Source: Ganoderma boninense (taxonomy: Eukaryota; Basidiomycota; Agaricomycetes; Polyporales; Polyporaceae). Taken from it: a stretch of DNA of 64,000 nt. The translations under genes were made by a program, and so were the position numbers. Of the stretch, positions 21,331 through 33,001 are shown piece after piece. Positions within the stretch are counted from its first letter, which is position 1. Each line of letters opens with the position of its first letter. Where the stretch lies: positions 3,348,001-3,412,000 of the forward strand of contig CM035307.1 of NCBI GenBank assembly GCA_002900995.3, written 5' to 3'. The notes under the pieces were generated by a model. The model did not search any database and was not told where the DNA came from. It saw only the letters and a program-made list of their open reading frames with translations.

Positions 21331-24277
21331 CTATGGCTTCGTGGCGCCATTGGCGTGGGGTGAGCTGCCGAGCTTCTCCTGGATGTAACTCTGAATGCCA
21401 GGCATGGCCTTGATGATGAGCTTGATCGGCTTTTCCTCGGCTGTCCAGGCAACAATGTGAGACGTACGCTGCACGGAGGTGCGGAGGATAAGATACGTAC
21501 CTATGCGGAAAATTGTACCGTGCTTCTTGAACGTCTTTGGGTTTTGGAATATGCGGTGATTCGCCGGCACGATAACAATGGAGTTCTGCACACGGTCCAA
21601 ACGACGACAGGTAAGTGACGACTGCTCGCGCCGGGATGAGGGGAGTAGAGGGAACTTGCGTCGTAGTACCACTGTCGCAGGACTTCCATGTCGCGCGGGG
21701 TGTACGGAACGTTGTGATGCCCGACGACTTGCACAACACCCTTGACTGTCTTCATGACGCTCGTTGCTGCAACACATAGTGGGTCGATGAAATCATTCGG
21801 GACGCACACAGAGAGGCAGGCGTACCACGTTGCTGGATCAAACTCATGAGAGGAGCGCAACCTGGACCGTGGCCGATAAGGATTACTTGTCGCGCATCTG
21901 TGAGTCTAGAAAAAAAAGGTGAGGAATATGACTAGGGTCGGTACATATCGGAGGACATACTGGATATAGTTGTCCCAGAGGTATACCATGACTGCGCCTG
22001 CGTAATCGTCGATGTTCTTCACCTGTGGATGGAGGAATCGGTCCTATGAAATGTTACTGATCCAATAACAGCATACCTTTGTCTTGGGGAATGGCTTTCC
22101 GAAGACATTGACATCAAGAACGGCATAGTTCTCTTTCTTTGCCCACGTGAGCAACTCTTTCGAGCAATCAACCTGAACGAAAGAATAGCGGTCAAAACTT
22201 GCAAAAAGAAGAGATGGCTATCACCTACTAGGTACGAATGCTCTTGACGGACATCGCAGTACGTCACGGATTCAAGTTCTACACGGAGGTTACCACTTTC
22301 GAAAGCATCAGGAATGGCTCAAACAGTAATTGATAGAACTTACAACTCGTGCACAAAAACTACCAATGTGTTGTTCTCCATGATATCGGGGCTGTAGCAT
22401 TTGATAAGACGACAGAATAGAAAACGCACTGAACGATACCGACGTGCAAGCGACCTGGGCTTGGAACCGTTCTATGAGAGCCTGGTTCATGAGGGGTACT
22501 TCGACCATCCCGTGGTTCTTGAACAGATATTCTTGACGGTGGGCTTTCAGCAATTCTAAATCGTGGGCGTGAGGACAAGTTGACTATGGTCACTCGTGAT
22601 ATCACTTGCCTGGAAGGGCGATTGCGACAGGCTCCATCTCTGCGTTGCGAATGGCATGTCAGACACCGTTCTAGTATGGTCTGTGAACGCATATACCGAC
22701 CTTCAATAGGCTCGCAGGCCTTCGGATCGACATTCTTCCAGAACTTGCTCTGCTCCATTGCGACTTGATAGATAGTCTCGGTAGCGGCTTCGGTCGCGGT
22801 CATGGGCGGTAGCTGTGGAGGCATGCCACCCAGGATTATTTGCGCCACCGCCAACGCTGAATTGGCAATGGCGTCCAGGCAATAACCTCCCTGTAATTCG
22901 TGGGTGAGCTACACGATTGATACCCATGAACCTTAAAACTTACTTCAAGCGCCACGACGAGTTTGCCCCCGGCAAGTGAGGACAGCATGTGGGTCATATG
23001 CGCGTATCCCGCGGGCGAGACGTGGCATTCACCAAGGTCGTCGCCATCCGCTGCATCAAACCCGGCTGAAACTGTAAAGTGTTTGTAAGTAAAGGAGGTC
23101 GTGATCTAGTAACAGAGGCTGACTCATGACAAGCTCCGGAGAGAACTCGAGAGCAATAGGCATGACGATCTTCTGGAAGGCCAGGATGTAGTCTGCATCA
23201 CCCATGCCTCTCTCGGGCCAGGGAATGTTGACAGAACTATTCAGCGAAGTGGTCAATGTCCGCCTCTGAAACGCCAAACTATGCCCTTGAAACGTACAAG
23301 CCAGCTCCGGCGCCCTCTCCACACGAGGTCATACTTCCGAACGGGCCGTTAGGGTAGAAGTTTCCGCCCTCGTAGCGATGTAACGAGACATAGAGCACAG
23401 ATGGGTCGTCGTTGAAGGCCCGTTGTGTGCCGTTGCCTGCATTATGTGAGCACTCGAAAAGGGTATTGTCGTTATAAAGCATTACCGTGATGGACGTCCC
23501 TGCCAATCGGTCAATACCAGGCATATGGCTTCCCATTCTTCGAACATACCAATCCAGAATCAATATCTTCTTGATGGGTGTCCTGAGCTGAACGACCTTG
23601 GCGGCGATCGATACATTGTTGAAGAAACAGAAGCCCATATGTTCGTCGGGCTCGGCGTGATGGCCCGGTGGCCGGACGATGGCAAACGCCTTCTTGACTT
23701 CACCATTAGCTACGGCAAGAGCAGCCTCGATGACACCTCCCGCGCTCAGCTGAGCCGCGTATGGCGTCGTGGGGTGGACATAGAGAGACAGGTCGTTGTA
23801 ATACGCCTCAGAGTCCGCTATATCTTGTGCGGTAAGAGAGCTAGCAAAAAAAAAAGCGCCCTGTCAGTGCGTCCAAAGAAAGCAAAGACAACATCTATCA
23901 AAACGCCTACAGTGCAGGGCGAGGACTTTCTCCCACAAGGACTGGCTGTGGACGAGGAGCGCTTCCTCCCTCAGGACGCGTCGGATGGGGAGCTGCTTCA
24001 TCTCTGCGAGGCAGCCGTGCTGCTTGAGAATGTCAAATATGCGCGAGATGCGCTCTGGCTGCTCGCAGTGGCCGCGGGGACAGCTGTGGGTCATCATCTT
24101 GCTCGAGTACACGTACCCGACCTGGTACGCGCTCTCGCGCAGAGTGGCGGGGACGGACGCGGCGCGTGGGCGGGTGGGGACGGGCGGGACCTTGAAGGTG
24201 GGCTCCGCGGAGGCCGTGGACGCGCCGTCTACGTCCATGCCGTCGTTGGATGTCGAGTCACCGTTGGGCAGCGACAT
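21331..24277 (-). CDS. HDA1: HDA1-like class II histone deacetylase with Arb2 domain
   Basis: Intron-rich gene. Resolved exons include 23840-23550, 23499-23486, 23436-23298, 23236-23124, 23071-22944, 22890-22701 and 22639-22610. The catalytic domain starts at VGYVYSSKMMTH. It has RPPGHHAEPDEHMGFCFFNN, then W-DVHHGNGTQ (zinc and catalytic residues) and ISAGFDAADGDD. After GGYCLDA a C-terminal Arb2-type region follows (VILIGHGPGCAPL, VVGHHNVPYTPRD, IVPANHRIFQNP). Hda1 removes acetyl groups from histones H3 and H2B and represses transcription. A 14-nt exon (23486-23499) encodes the DVHH core. The intron before the 22555 exon appears to begin with GC. The first intron's donor could not be resolved. 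In-frame ATGs also occur upstream (24372, 24423, 24451); the one at 24277 begins MSLPNGD and is my preferred start. Confidence 0.88.
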
Positions 24278-24949
24278 GCTCTCGCCTCGGGCTGGGCGCG
24301 ACTTGAGCAGAGACAAGTTCGTGCAACGCGCAACGTCGTGACCCCGATCCATCTCACTAAGCGCCATCTTGTTTACTTGACTAACAACAACCGTCACCGC
24401 ATTACTTCGCAGTAAATCCGACATGGTCACAACGGCGCTCCCGCGGTCCATGAAGCCAACCCCACCTGGGACCTAGCCGAGGAAACACTCCACCGTGCAT
24501 CATGGTAGAAAATTATTATTCTTCTCCCTAGAGTTTATGTGCATTCGGCAGACCCGCAAAACAAGCAATACACATGAGGCTCAGTATATTTGCGGCCGCT
24601 CGACATAATATACTATACTTGTGCATGATCAAACATGGGAGCCATGGCGAGAAAAATGACCACTGTACAATGTAGCAACGAGAATAAAAAACGGAGCGCC
24701 TGATTACGGAGTGTATATACACGATCAATGGATCAATGTCGTATGGTTGTGTGTGTGACAAAAAGCAGCGTGGATCGAACGTCCGGGGCGTACTTACGAT
24801 AATAACATCCTTCACAGTACAGCGAGCATGCGAGAACATACCCGTCCATCCCAACCCAGCAATGCCGCCATCCCAGCATTCCGAGCACGTCTATGGCGCA
24901 CCGCGCGGTGCGCCGCCCGTGGGGACAGTCCCGCTGTCTACAAGCCCCC
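24278..24949. other. 5' flank of HDA1 and 3' flank of PHO80-type cyclin gene
   Basis: The first 170 bp stay open in the HDA1 frame and may be its 5' end. The rest is AT-richer and holds no supported gene. Confidence 0.4.
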
Positions 24950-26481
24950 TTACGGGCTCATCATATCCCGGTGGCGATAGTCTCCCGACCGCGCGCCGTT
25001 AGCGTGCGGATGTGGATGCTCCCCAGCCTCGCTCCGGTCATCCTCGGTGTATAATGAATCTGCATCGCTCGCGGCGGAATGCAGACTCATCGTCTCGGAG
25101 GACGCCGACGAATGAGGCGCGCGGATAGTTGGCTCGTCATCAGTTTCGCCCTCGAAATCCGTCTCGGTGTCGCCCGAGTCGGTCACCGCGTCTGAGGTAG
25201 ACGATGTCGAGTAGCAGCTAGTCGACCTCCGGTACTCAGACGCCGGGCGGGATGAAGACGGCGTGTAAGAAGGGGTGTGTGGGTGGACGCCCGAATCGCG
25301 TTGTGATGGACGCGCCCGCGCGTGGAGATGGGAAATGTAGCCGTCAAGCGCTGCGAAATACTTCACGGGCCCGACGGGAGATCGGCGAAAATCGTAAGGT
25401 GCGGAGGAAGAGTCGGGGAGGAATGGGACGAGGGAGACACCAGAAGGTATTTGGGACTGTTGCGCCAGTTTGCTCACGTACAACTGCATTTCCTCTTGCG
25501 AGATCATCAAGTGAAAGTTGTTCAGGAGCAAGAACTGCAACTCGAGCTGATTGAGCTCGGTCAACGGGAGGCCGCCAACCTTGAAGGACGGATGACACGC
25601 GAGTGAGCCATCTAGAACTGTTGGCGACTGAAGTGACTTGGGCTCACCTTGGCGTACCGCGAGTTGGTGTAGAAGACGTCGCTGAAGAACTTGCTTGCCA
25701 CCGTCACGCCGGCGATGACGAGCCGGTGAACGTTGTACATGTCAATCGCGAACACCTTCCCACACGACTCCTTCGCCAACTTCATCATCCTGTCGAAGTA
25801 GACGAGTAATGACAAGAAAACTTCATTGCTTGCGGGGCAGTACTTCTGGATGCGAGTGAGATACGCTTCCAGGGCGATGGTTGGGACGTTGCGGGCATGG
25901 AAGGAGAGGGATGACGCGGTGGAGAGGGCGTGGCGCGAGGCGGTGGTAAGCGTCCGCCATATCGGAGGGTGGGGCTCAGAAGGACTGGCATGCGAATGAG
26001 CCGAAGAGGTGGAAAGGTAAGGTTCGGAGTGGTCGCGGTCTGTGTTCATGGACGCGATCTCGGTCAAAGCGTTGGCTAGGAGCCGCAGCAATGTCGTTGA
26101 GTCGTAAGAGTGAATGTCCACCGCCGCAGGGCCAGACTGCATGGTCGTCTCCGGCTCGTTGTCCTCGGATTCGGAACCAGGGGGGGTTGAAGGATCGTCC
26201 TCGTGTCCATCGTACACCGTGGGGCGAGCACTTGATGCGAAGGATGGTGTCCGCTGTGGTGTGGCGCGTCGAGATGAAGATGCTACCTCTAGTGGAGCAG
26301 GGTGGGACGAGTGAGACCCGGAGTGGCTAGAATGGGCGGAGTGGCTGGAGGAGGGCGCGGAGGTATAGGAAGAGGTTACTTTGCGGAAGGCAGGTCTTGT
26401 TGATGAGCCCGGGGTGGGTGGTTGCGTTCTATGGGGGACATCTACAGGTGTATGCATCGGCTGCGGGGCCAGAGCGAGCAT
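24950..26481 (-). CDS. PHO80/PREG-type cyclin (PHO85 cyclin family)
   Basis: Two exons on the minus strand, 26481-25648 and 25579-24950, give 488 codons with stop. The central cyclin box runs roughly from PTIALEAYLTRIQKYCP through SLLVYFDRM and DMYNVHRLVIAGVTVASKFFSDVFYTNSRYAKVGGLPLTELNQLELQ, with the intron inside the box. This is the pattern of Pho80/Pcl7-type cyclins, which partner the Pho85 kinase in phosphate and glycogen control. Long Ser/Pro/His-rich tails flank the box on both sides, without visible domains. Two further PCL-type cyclins lie 12 and 24 kb to the right. I chose the ATG at 26481 because the frame further upstream does not look coding. Confidence 0.88.
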
Positions 26482-26976
26482 GTTCAGAGTGGGGAGGAGG
26501 CAAGGGTCGCTTGTGGTGATGATGACAAGAACTACGAGATGTTGGTCGTGATGACCACAAAAAACCGGTTCCAACGCTGGCTCCTCCACCGTCACCCGTC
26601 ACCATGTCATGTAACAGTCACGCATGACATACCGCAATCGCCGGTCCAGGCGCACTGCCCCTCGCACGTTGATCTCCACCGATGCCTTCGTTCATGTCGG
26701 GCAGCTTACGAACGAGCCTGCTTACTCCTTCATCTCAGCCAGGACGTTGCACATTCCATTTATGAAACCACATTCATGTCATCTGCTTGAACTACAGACA
26801 TCGCGATGAAATCTCAACCGGCGCCAGCAAGAACGTGCACTTCCTTCTATGGTCGTGGGTATCTAGAGAGAACCAGGTCATTCAACAACTGTGGCCCGAT
26901 TGCAGCTATCACGCGAGTGCCACTTACCGGGAGTGCCACTCTCGGAAGGCTACAGCCACAGTCGGTCCTTCCAAAT
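26482..26976. other. divergent/intergenic spacer
   Basis: 5' flank of the cyclin gene and 3' flank of the next minus-strand gene. No supported gene. Confidence 0.4.
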
Positions 26977-27955
26977 TTACTCGATCTCCGGCCACTTTCC
27001 CGACGCTCCATGGCGCCTGGATGCGCGAGTATCCCTCTGCGGACTCGGATTCTCAAGCCGCCCTCGGCGCATGCCTCCCAGCGACATATCCGGCTCATCC
27101 TCGTCTTCCGTCGACGCCGAGCCTTGCGCAGCCCCAGGATCGGGCAGCGCAAGTAGAGCAGGTTGGTCAGGCGTAGTGCCCGACGCTGCGTTGCCGGCCG
27201 GGATCTACGAAGATGATCACCAAAATAAGTCAGTGAGTGGACACACTCTCTCTTACTACAACCACCGCTCCCGGCGATCCTCTTCCCCACCGCGCCTGTG
27301 TCGAGAGGAATGACACTCACGTTCTTTGGTCCTCTGCCCAGGCCCCTATTGATGTCCCCGGACCGTATATCGCGTCGAGGCGCGCTTTGAAGTCGCCCAC
27401 ATTCGACCACCGGGGCACGGTCCATCCTGATCGCGCGCGCTCCTTGCCCTTGCTTCCCTTCGCCAGGTCGGCGAATTGCGTCAAGGGGAAATACGCTCCA
27501 CCTGCCCGCCCGGCGTCCATAGAGTCCTCTGGCTCCCATGGCGCAGGAAACTGTGTAGAGGGGTGGGCTCGGAGGTTGTGAGTTGATGCAACCTGGGTGC
27601 ACAGCGCATTGTCCACCAATGCCCAATCTTCAACTCCGGAAGTATCGGTGATGGGCGGCAGTGACTTCCGTGGTCGGAGCACTTGGTGTGTTAGAGCGCT
27701 GGAGGGAGAAACAGTGTGACTTCCATGAGAGGAAAACGGTGCACGCTGCTGTTGTGGAGAGGTTGTAAGATGTCCAAGATGTGTTGCCCAAGTTGTGGTA
27801 GGTCCTCGTTGTAGAATGCTGATTCCACCTTTATGACTGGAAGAAGGATGGTGACTGAGCAAGGTGTTATTGGAATGGTGAAGAGGGTAAGCCTTGGTCT
27901 TCTTTGCTGGTGACACATGGGCTGACAAAGAGCCAGGAGAAGGCCTTCTCTTCAA
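26977..27955 (-). CDS. uncharacterised low-complexity protein, exon join unresolved
   Basis: The first part, 27955-27317, encodes a basic Ser/His/Pro-rich segment (MKRRPSPGSLS, SPAKKTKAY) and then DFKARLDAIYGPG. A likely second exon, 27204-26977, encodes an acidic stretch (STEDEDEPDMS) and ends WPEIE. The donor (GTGAGT at about 27317) and acceptor are clear, but the phases do not join by one base. This could be another indel or a missed exon. I do not recognise the product; the PAKKTK stretch would suit a nuclear protein. The 5' half lies at the edge of a CpG-free block. The true start may be further upstream: another open stretch in the same direction occurs at 28357-28097. Confidence 0.4.
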
Positions 27956-28648
27956 GTGATGACTTGCATGCTTCTTGGATGTTGTTGATATTTGAGAAGG
28001 ACTGCTAATGAGTTGATGATGTAAAAATGGTATGGAGGAGGTGCTTTTGAAGGCAGTGTGGTGGTGTATGGAGATGACACCTTCTCTTCCACAGGTTCAG
28101 GAGTTGTTGCTTGAGACTCTAAAATCTAGAGCATTCTCATCCCCTGATGTGCCTTCTGTTGAGAGTGTTGCCCAAGATGGATTGTCAGAGTCTACTGAAG
28201 GTAGATGAGTGGAAGCAACAAGTGGGTTTTGGTCATGCAAAGATATGGGCTCTGTTTTGGTTAGCATTATCATGTCTGCATAATGACAATGATCCATACC
28301 TTGGTAAGACATCATTGTTGTGGAATAATGTAAGATTGGAAAAAGAACAGAAGCCAACTAGAGGTTGAATCAAAGAGATAGATTTAGTTTATGAGCAAAT
28401 GTTATATAGATGCTGCAACTTGCATGTATCTGCAAGCTGAAGAATCTGAAAAGAGTAGCACAATTCAGCCACTTGACATCAGACAGGTCTAGATAGGTAT
28501 GCTTACTAGGCTCTATAGTAGTGTCAGAACACTGTCTGGAAGTTTTAGGAATCTGAGTGAAGAAAGCAGATGTTACTGGGGAGCAAGAACACAACAGCTG
28601 GCAGGTTCATACTTTTCAATAAGCTCTATTTGGATGTGTTTGGCTGAT
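27809..28648. other. 840-bp block with no CpG dinucleotide
   Basis: I read every line here and found no CG between the CTCGTT at 27807 and the ATCGAT at 28649, while TG and CA are abundant. Only two CGs occur between 28649 and 28805. Surrounding genes have many CGs per 60-base line. Such loss is the expected result of long-term cytosine methylation and deamination, as known for silenced transposable elements in basidiomycetes. No transposon domain could be recognised in the remnants. Confidence 0.75.
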
Positions 28649-28649
28649 C

Positions 28650-29227
28650 GATAATTCCCACGGTAGGGGTCATATGATAGGCATATGGATATGTAGGCTT
28701 ATAGCAAATAGAAGGATATGTGTTATGGGGCATATACTTATAGAGCAAGACTAGCTCAGTGACCATTAATCTGGAAGGCTCCAGTATGTCATCCTATTAA
28801 TGAGTCGTATTGAAACCCGGTGAGTTACCGCGTTTCATTCATATTAATCATCAGAGATCTCGCTCCTCGCCACTCCCCTCCCACCAGCAACGTGTTTTGA
28901 CCGCCATCAGCTTCGTCAAGTCCTGGCGCGCCAGCGCTTCGGAATAACTTACTTATGACAGTTCATCATTGGTCAACCTGCCATCCTCATGCCTCAACGT
29001 CTCGCACCACCGGTCACTATATAGTCCTCAATCACCGCTCTGTCTATCTGAGCCCTCCGTTCATATAAGTCTTAGAGTGTGGATGTACAAACGACAGAGC
29101 ATTGAAGAATGTCAGCCTTCAATAAGTCTGCCGGAGCGACGCGAGGGCGTCAAACATAAGTTATGATCCAACTCAAATATAAGATGAAAGTGATGGATTG
29201 GAGACAGTAGGCACTCATTACAAGATT
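28650..29227. other. intergenic between CpG-free block and GTB1
   Basis: A short CpG-normal island (28806 to about 29140) separates two CpG-poor stretches. No supported gene. Confidence 0.4.
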
Positions 29228-31401
29228 CATAGCTCCTCCCTCTTGACGTCCTCAGCAGAAGGTGCCAAGCACAGTGCAGGAGAAGTCACCTTGAACTCAT
29301 ACTCACACTTCTCAGGCTCTGCAACAGAGAGTAGAGCATTCTCCAAGCCACAGCTCATCACCAGCTAATGTGGGTTAGGCCATATGAGTAAGTGACCACA
29401 TGAGCTACTTGACAGCACTTACTGTGACAGAACGTTGAGGTCCATTCCAGCATTTAGCACCATGGGTGTAATGTTGCTTGCTGTAGTAGACCGGTGAACC
29501 CTTCTCAATGCCCTCAGCATTGTTCCACTCTGCAAATTTGCTGAAAGAGCAAACAACTCAGCTTCATCCTATGTACTTGGTGATGAACACGACTTACCCC
29601 AAGCTAAACGTCTGGCCACCCCTGAGTGGCTTTTGGCGCGCTTCGTCGAATAGGCAGACTTCATAAATGTAGCTGCAATGGCGTCAGAACAATCTGAGGG
29701 ACACACAACGAAAGTACTCACTCTCCAACCTCCTTCTCGATACAGCTTCCAGAGAGCTTCTTCCACTCGCCTTCTCGGCCATACCACTCGGGGTTAAAGA
29801 GGCGAGCAAGCTCCTGGTCCTTGTCCGCCTTCTCCTTCCGAGCAAGGTTAAGGCTGTGCTCCGCATCATTGAGCGCCTTCTGCGCCTTGGAAGTGTCTAT
29901 GAAGCAGTCGGTCAGACAAGCCCAAAGGATGTGAATGTGCGTGTATCAGCTCACCAGCGGCGCTGTCACCCTTGGTCTGAGTGAAGCCAAACAACGCAAG
30001 CCATCCGACAACTTTGTCACGAAGAGACTCGTACCCCGGGACCAGCTCGTCAGGGAGGTACGCCGAGAGGTTGAACACTGATCAAATGGATCAGCATAGG
30101 TAGAACGTCCATAGTAAACCCTACTCACGAATCGCGGTTGGGGACGCGGGCGCGCCGACGTGCTTGTCGTGTTCAATGAGCAGGCCATCGTAGTCGGTCT
30201 TCAAAAGATCATCCAACTGGTACTCGAGCTGCATGGCGGTCCACATGCCATCCTCAAGCTCCTCCTCCTCGTCGATAGCAGCCTCCTCGACGTCGTCGGA
30301 ACCAAGCTCGTCAGCGTCATCCTCCTTGCCGACGTCGTTGATGTGAGGAAGCCCGGCGAGCTGCTCCCATCCACGGACAGCCTCGAGGACAGCCATGTCC
30401 TGGTAGTTGGGGTTGTAGCCTGTGCGGAGCTGATCGAGGATATCGCCTAGCGCTCTCTCGCGTTCCAAGTGCTTCTTGTGCTCCCGCTGAAGTGACTTGA
30501 GTGCCGCGTGGTGAGTCTTGAGAGACTGGTAGAGGGCTAGGGTAACATATGAATACACAGTGGGGATGTTGAAAAGGCTGAGACTTACGGGATGACTTCT
30601 TCTCCTCAAGGGCCGCGGCCGACAGAGATTCAGTCCTCTCCACAAGATCTGCTCCCGGGTTGTTCGAGTGAATCCAACAAGGCACGAGAAATAGCGCACC
30701 TTTTAGACGAGCGACCTCTTTCTCTCGAGTGGAAATCTCCTGCGCCGACGCTGCAATTTCTTCCTCTAGACGCTTCTTCTCTTTCTGGGCAAAGGCAATG
30801 TACGTCGAACGAATCTTGGAGCCCTGAACCAGGTATGAGCCCACTACAATGCCGTCGAAACAATGACTGAACATACCGTTTTGCGAAGCTTGTTGTTCGC
30901 CTTAAGCCGTTCTCGGTACACCGCTCCGATTTCCTTACAGACATTTGGGCAAACACCCTTGGGCTCGTCCGAACCGTCGCAACACTCCGGTTCTTGCAGG
31001 ATATGAGCAACGACAATATCATGGAAGACATTCCAACGTACCACAAAGACCATCCCTCACTCTAGAGCTGGGTATATATGAACCAACGTGACCAGCGTTC
31101 ACGCAATAGAAGCGGGAATTCGGACATGCGCCGGTTCCTGAAATACTGGCACTTAGACAGGCTTTTCTGACAGCAACTGCAATCACAAACCAGGCTCGTC
31201 ACTTCCGTCTGCACAGTCGCAGAAGTCATCGTTGACCGCGGACCAGTCAATAGTCTTCGAGCCGTCTAAACATTGCCATGTCTCCGCGGAGCCCTTCTTT
31301 GTGGATACGTAGCGAGCAGCAAGTTCCGGCGAGACGCCAAGGGCCCGGTCTTCGCTAGCAAGAACATACAAGGGTAGCAGCAACAGGAGCCAGGGGTGCA
31401 T
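29228..31401 (-). CDS. GTB1: glucosidase II beta subunit (PRKCSH/Gtb1-like)
   Basis: Minus-strand, intron-rich. The start MHPWLLLLLPLYVLA is a signal peptide. Two cysteine-rich LDL-receptor-A-like modules follow (FCDCADGSDEPG and CCDGSDEPKG). Next comes a coiled-coil rich in Glu/Lys (KEKKRLEEEIAAS), then an acidic stretch (EEAAIDEEEELED). A C-terminal mannose-6-phosphate-receptor-homology domain includes YEVCLFDEARQKPLRGGQ, HGAKCWNGPQRSV and CEYEFKV. The protein ends REEL, a plausible ER-retention-type tail. The beta subunit holds glucosidase II in the ER and aids glucose trimming of N-glycans. The gene diverges from the uL2 gene. Its last two to three exons (29228 to about 29560) are notably CpG-poor relative to the rest of the gene. 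Confidence 0.93.
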
Positions 31402-32005
31402 CGAGACCAGTCGTGAACTTGGGATGGAGGATACGTGGAATGCGTCCGGTCCAAGGCAACGTCAAGGTCACGTGCCGGGCGTGAGACCCCACATCAAGCT
31501 CATACGGGGAGATGGGTCCAAGAACACGAAGTCCCCACCCAGTTGAAACCGAGGTCAACATATTTTCGACCTGCCGAAAACCAGACAAGTTGCCTTCGAC
31601 AGTAAAAGGAGCAGAGACGGGGCTTCTGAGTTAAGTATAGCGCAGTATTGCCTAATATTGAGTACTACACTTTGAAGCGCCCAACGACAGCGCTTTTCGA
31701 TTGAGTTGCCGCCCGGCAACTTGCGGCCTCCATTTTGGAATCTACTCAACTGCCCGCCAACGCCATTGACAACGTCGCCGACAAGCAAGACTGTGAGTAT
31801 GACCCTCTGTGTTGTTGTGGATGTCTCTGGCGGCCCCTTTCGATGTCTCTGGATGCAATCAGGTCGGAATGACGGATGATGTGCGAGCGAAATCGGCTGG
31901 ATGCACTCGACGACATCTGGATGAACCTGCTGCTTGACATCCTTCAGCGACTCTCCTTTACATCATCAACTGTCCTGCTCACTCCGCTCCCTCCACAGAA
32001 TCGAC
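31402..32005. promoter_or_regulatory. divergent promoter region between GTB1 and uL2
   Basis: 600 bp between two divergent start codons. No strong TATA box was seen. Ribosomal protein promoters in basidiomycetes are often pyrimidine-rich, and the CTCCGCTCCCTCCACAGA stretch just before the uL2 ATG fits that. No other gene present. Confidence 0.45.
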
Positions 32006-33001
32006 ATGGGTAGGGTAATTCGGGCACAAAGGCGGTCTCACGCCATCGTACGTTTCGTTCGCCTCAAACGTTAGAGGTTCTGCTAAGACTTCGTCACTAC
32101 TCTCAACAGTTCAAGTCCCACACGCACCACAACAAGGCTCCTGCCCAATTCCGCGCCCTCGACTTCGCGGAACGCAATGGCTACATCAAGGGTATTGTGA
32201 AGGAGATCATCCACGATTCTGGCCGGTGCGTCATTCCTAGGTGGATTCACTTCTTCGTGCATGGTCGTTGAGCGCAAAACAGTGGTGCTCCTCTTGCCCG
32301 CGTCGTTTTCCGCGACCCCTACCGCTACAAGCTTCGCCAGGAAACTTTCGTTGCCACTGAGGGTCTCCACACCGGCGCCTTCGTCTACGCCGGCAAGAAG
32401 GCTCAGCTCGCTGTTGGTAACGTTCTCCCCGTTGGCCAGTGCCCAGAGGGTACTATTGTCTGCAACGTCGAGGAGAAGGTTGGCGACCGCGGCGCACTCG
32501 CTCGCACCTCCGGCAACTATGCCACCGTCATCGGCCACTCACCTGATGAGAACAAGACCCGCATCCGTCTCCCCTCTGGCTCTAAGAAGACTGTGTCCGG
32601 CTCTTGCCGTGCGACCGTTGGTATCGTCGCCGGCGGTGGCCGTATCGACAAGCCTTTGCTGAAGGCAGGCCGTGCTTTCTACAAGTTCAAGGCCAAGCGC
32701 TACAAGTACGTTCTGATGGTATGGTGTCAAGATAAACTCACACTGACACTCATTCTAGCTGGCCTCGTACTCGTGGTGTTGCTATGAACCCGGTTGACCA
32801 CCCTCACGGTGGTGGTAACCACCAACACATTGGTAAGGCGTCGACCATCGCCCGCTCTGCCGTCCCTGGTCAGAAAGTCGGTCTTATTGCTGCGCGCCGG
32901 GTACGTTCTATTGCTGTCGTTTGCAGCGATGCATACTCTGATACACCTGCGGCTTTTAGACCGGTCTGCTGCGCGGTACCGTCAAGGTCAAGGAGGTCTG
33001 A
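32006..33001 (+). CDS. RPL2: 60S ribosomal protein uL2 (yeast Rpl2, human RPL8)
   Basis: Five exons, 32006-32047, 32110-32225, 32283-32705, 32759-32900 and 32960-33001, give 255 codons with stop, the family's usual 254 residues. The start is [20 protein letters not shown] and the conserved [17 protein letters not shown] is intact. This region includes the histidine needed near the peptidyl transferase centre. The end is [12 protein letters not shown]. The first and last coding exons are only 42 nt each. The protein is a core component of the large subunit, and high, constitutive expression is expected. The 5' end is shared with a divergent GTB1 promoter. Confidence 0.97.

Noticed and set aside
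28100..28800. Identification of the CpG-free block as a specific transposon family
   Set aside because: No reverse transcriptase, integrase, transposase or terminal repeat could be recognised, so only the CpG footprint is claimed.
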